A DNA stretch of 64,000 bases, taken from positions 1-64,000 of the forward strand of contig JBBROE010000005.1 of NCBI GenBank assembly GCA_038229695.1, given 5' to 3'. Shown one piece after another: positions 63,656 to 64,000 of the stretch. Both the position numbers and the translations under genes were made by a program. The first letter of the stretch is position 1. Each line of letters starts with the position of its first letter. This stretch comes from JACMLD01 sp038229695 (GTDB lineage: Bacteria; Bacteroidota; Bacteroidia; Chitinophagales; Chitinophagaceae). The notes below the pieces were generated by a model. That model saw nothing but the letters and a program-made list of their open reading frames with translations. It was not told the DNA's origin and searched no databases.

Positions 63656-64000
63656 ATGGAAAAAAAAGATTATAAAAGGATACTTGTCACAGCCGCCCTG
63701 CCGTATGCCAACGGACCGCTGCATATCGGTCATCTTGCCGGCTGTTACCTGCCTGCGGATATCTATGTCCGCTACCAGCGCGCGCAGAAACGAGATATTA
63801 AATTTATAGGCGGCAGTGATGAACACGGTGTGCCCATTACCATCCGTGCGATGAAGGAAGGCATCACGCCGCAACAGGTGGTGGATAAATACCATGCGCT
63901 GATTAAAGACAGCCTGGAGCAGATGGGTATCTCGTTCGACATTTACTCGCGTACGAGCAACCCCGTACATCATGCCACTGCCGCTGCATTTTTTACGAAG
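63656..64000 (+). CDS. metG: Methionyl-tRNA synthetase (3' end missing)
   Basis: The first 115 codons of a class I aminoacyl-tRNA synthetase that charges tRNA-Met. Starts MEKKDYKRILVTAALPYANGPLHIGHLAG with the HIGH motif, then YLPADIYVRYQRAQKRDIKFIGGSDEHG. The ATP-binding and methionine-binding N-terminal part is complete; the KMSKS region and anticodon domain lie beyond the window edge. Confidence 0.96.
   Translation, partial: MEKKDYKRILVTAALPYANGPLHIGHLAGCYLPADIYVRYQRAQKRDIKFIGGSDEHGVPITIRAMKEGITPQQVVDKYHALIKDSLEQMGISFDIYSRTSNPVHHATAAAFFTK

Noticed and set aside
1..64000. Mobile elements, CRISPR arrays, tRNA or rRNA genes
   Set aside because: I looked for transposase-like proteins, regularly spaced direct repeats and tRNA-like clover structures and saw none. 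The only direct repeats are the PKD-coding units in the esterase at 18512.

Overview
The window is a 64 kb chromosomal piece of a Bacteroidota genome, most likely from the family Chitinophagaceae or a close relative. The evidence is: secreted proteins with type IX secretion (T9SS) C-terminal sorting domains of both type A and type B, a PorP/SprF-like protein, Bacteroidota-only membrane families (DUF4293 and DUF6427 types), several promoters of the Bacteroidota pattern (TTG, about 19-22 bases, TAnnTTTG) and almost no Shine-Dalgarno sequences. Both ends cut genes: recJ on the left and metG on the right. I see no rRNA, tRNA, CRISPR array, insertion sequence or prophage.

Layout. (1) 1-8333: recJ end, a PorP/SprF-like protein with a 1230-residue type B T9SS cargo, and recG. 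(2) 8441-13305: a glycosyltransferase, a polytopic GT-C-like membrane protein, and an operon for a polyprenyl-phosphate pentose resembling mycobacterial decaprenyl-phosphoryl-arabinose synthesis (UbiA-type synthase, DprE2-like reductase, HAD phosphatase). (3) 13401-21658: three related secreted esterases, each with a T9SS type A tail, two of them with tandem PKD-like domains. (4) 21938-36421: an exopolysaccharide locus with two divergent arms: three GT2 enzymes, a sugar-phosphate transferase with a pseudo-receiver-like N-terminus, a free receiver protein, a Wzc-like co-polymerase with degraded kinase motifs, an acyltransferase, a GT4-like enzyme, a 33-residue membrane protein, a Wzy/ligase, a half-length TolC-like protein and a GT-C-like protein. 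No Wza or Wzx is visible. (5) 36423-39340: sugar-acid catabolism genes (FAH-family hydrolase, SDR, sorbosone-dehydrogenase-like propeller). (6) 39553-51233: housekeeping genes (cysE-cysM, a nucleotidyltransferase, a serine hydrolase, glyA, DUF4293, a LamG/T9SS protein, uvrA, an ECF sigma factor). (7) 51526-57401: a leftward run holding DsbD, a separate DsbD-alpha protein, purQ, a DUF6427 protein and an unknown secreted protein. (8) 57829-64000: kup, two tandem alpha/beta hydrolases, two tandem LD-carboxypeptidases, and the start of metG.

How it fits together. Regions 2 and 4 look like one cell-surface glycan economy: polyprenyl-phosphate sugars and nucleotide sugars feed GT2, GT4 and GT-C enzymes, and the secreted esterases in between could act on acylated polysaccharide. 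The most unusual points are the DPA-like operon, in which a HAD enzyme sits where mycobacteria use a PAP2 phosphatase; the apparent loss of active residues in the Wzc-like kinase and of the conserved lysine in the neighbouring receiver; the DsbD whose alpha domain has lost both cysteines while the next gene encodes an alpha domain that keeps them; and the 33-residue membrane protein. Functional links are inferred from gene order and motifs; no database search was run.
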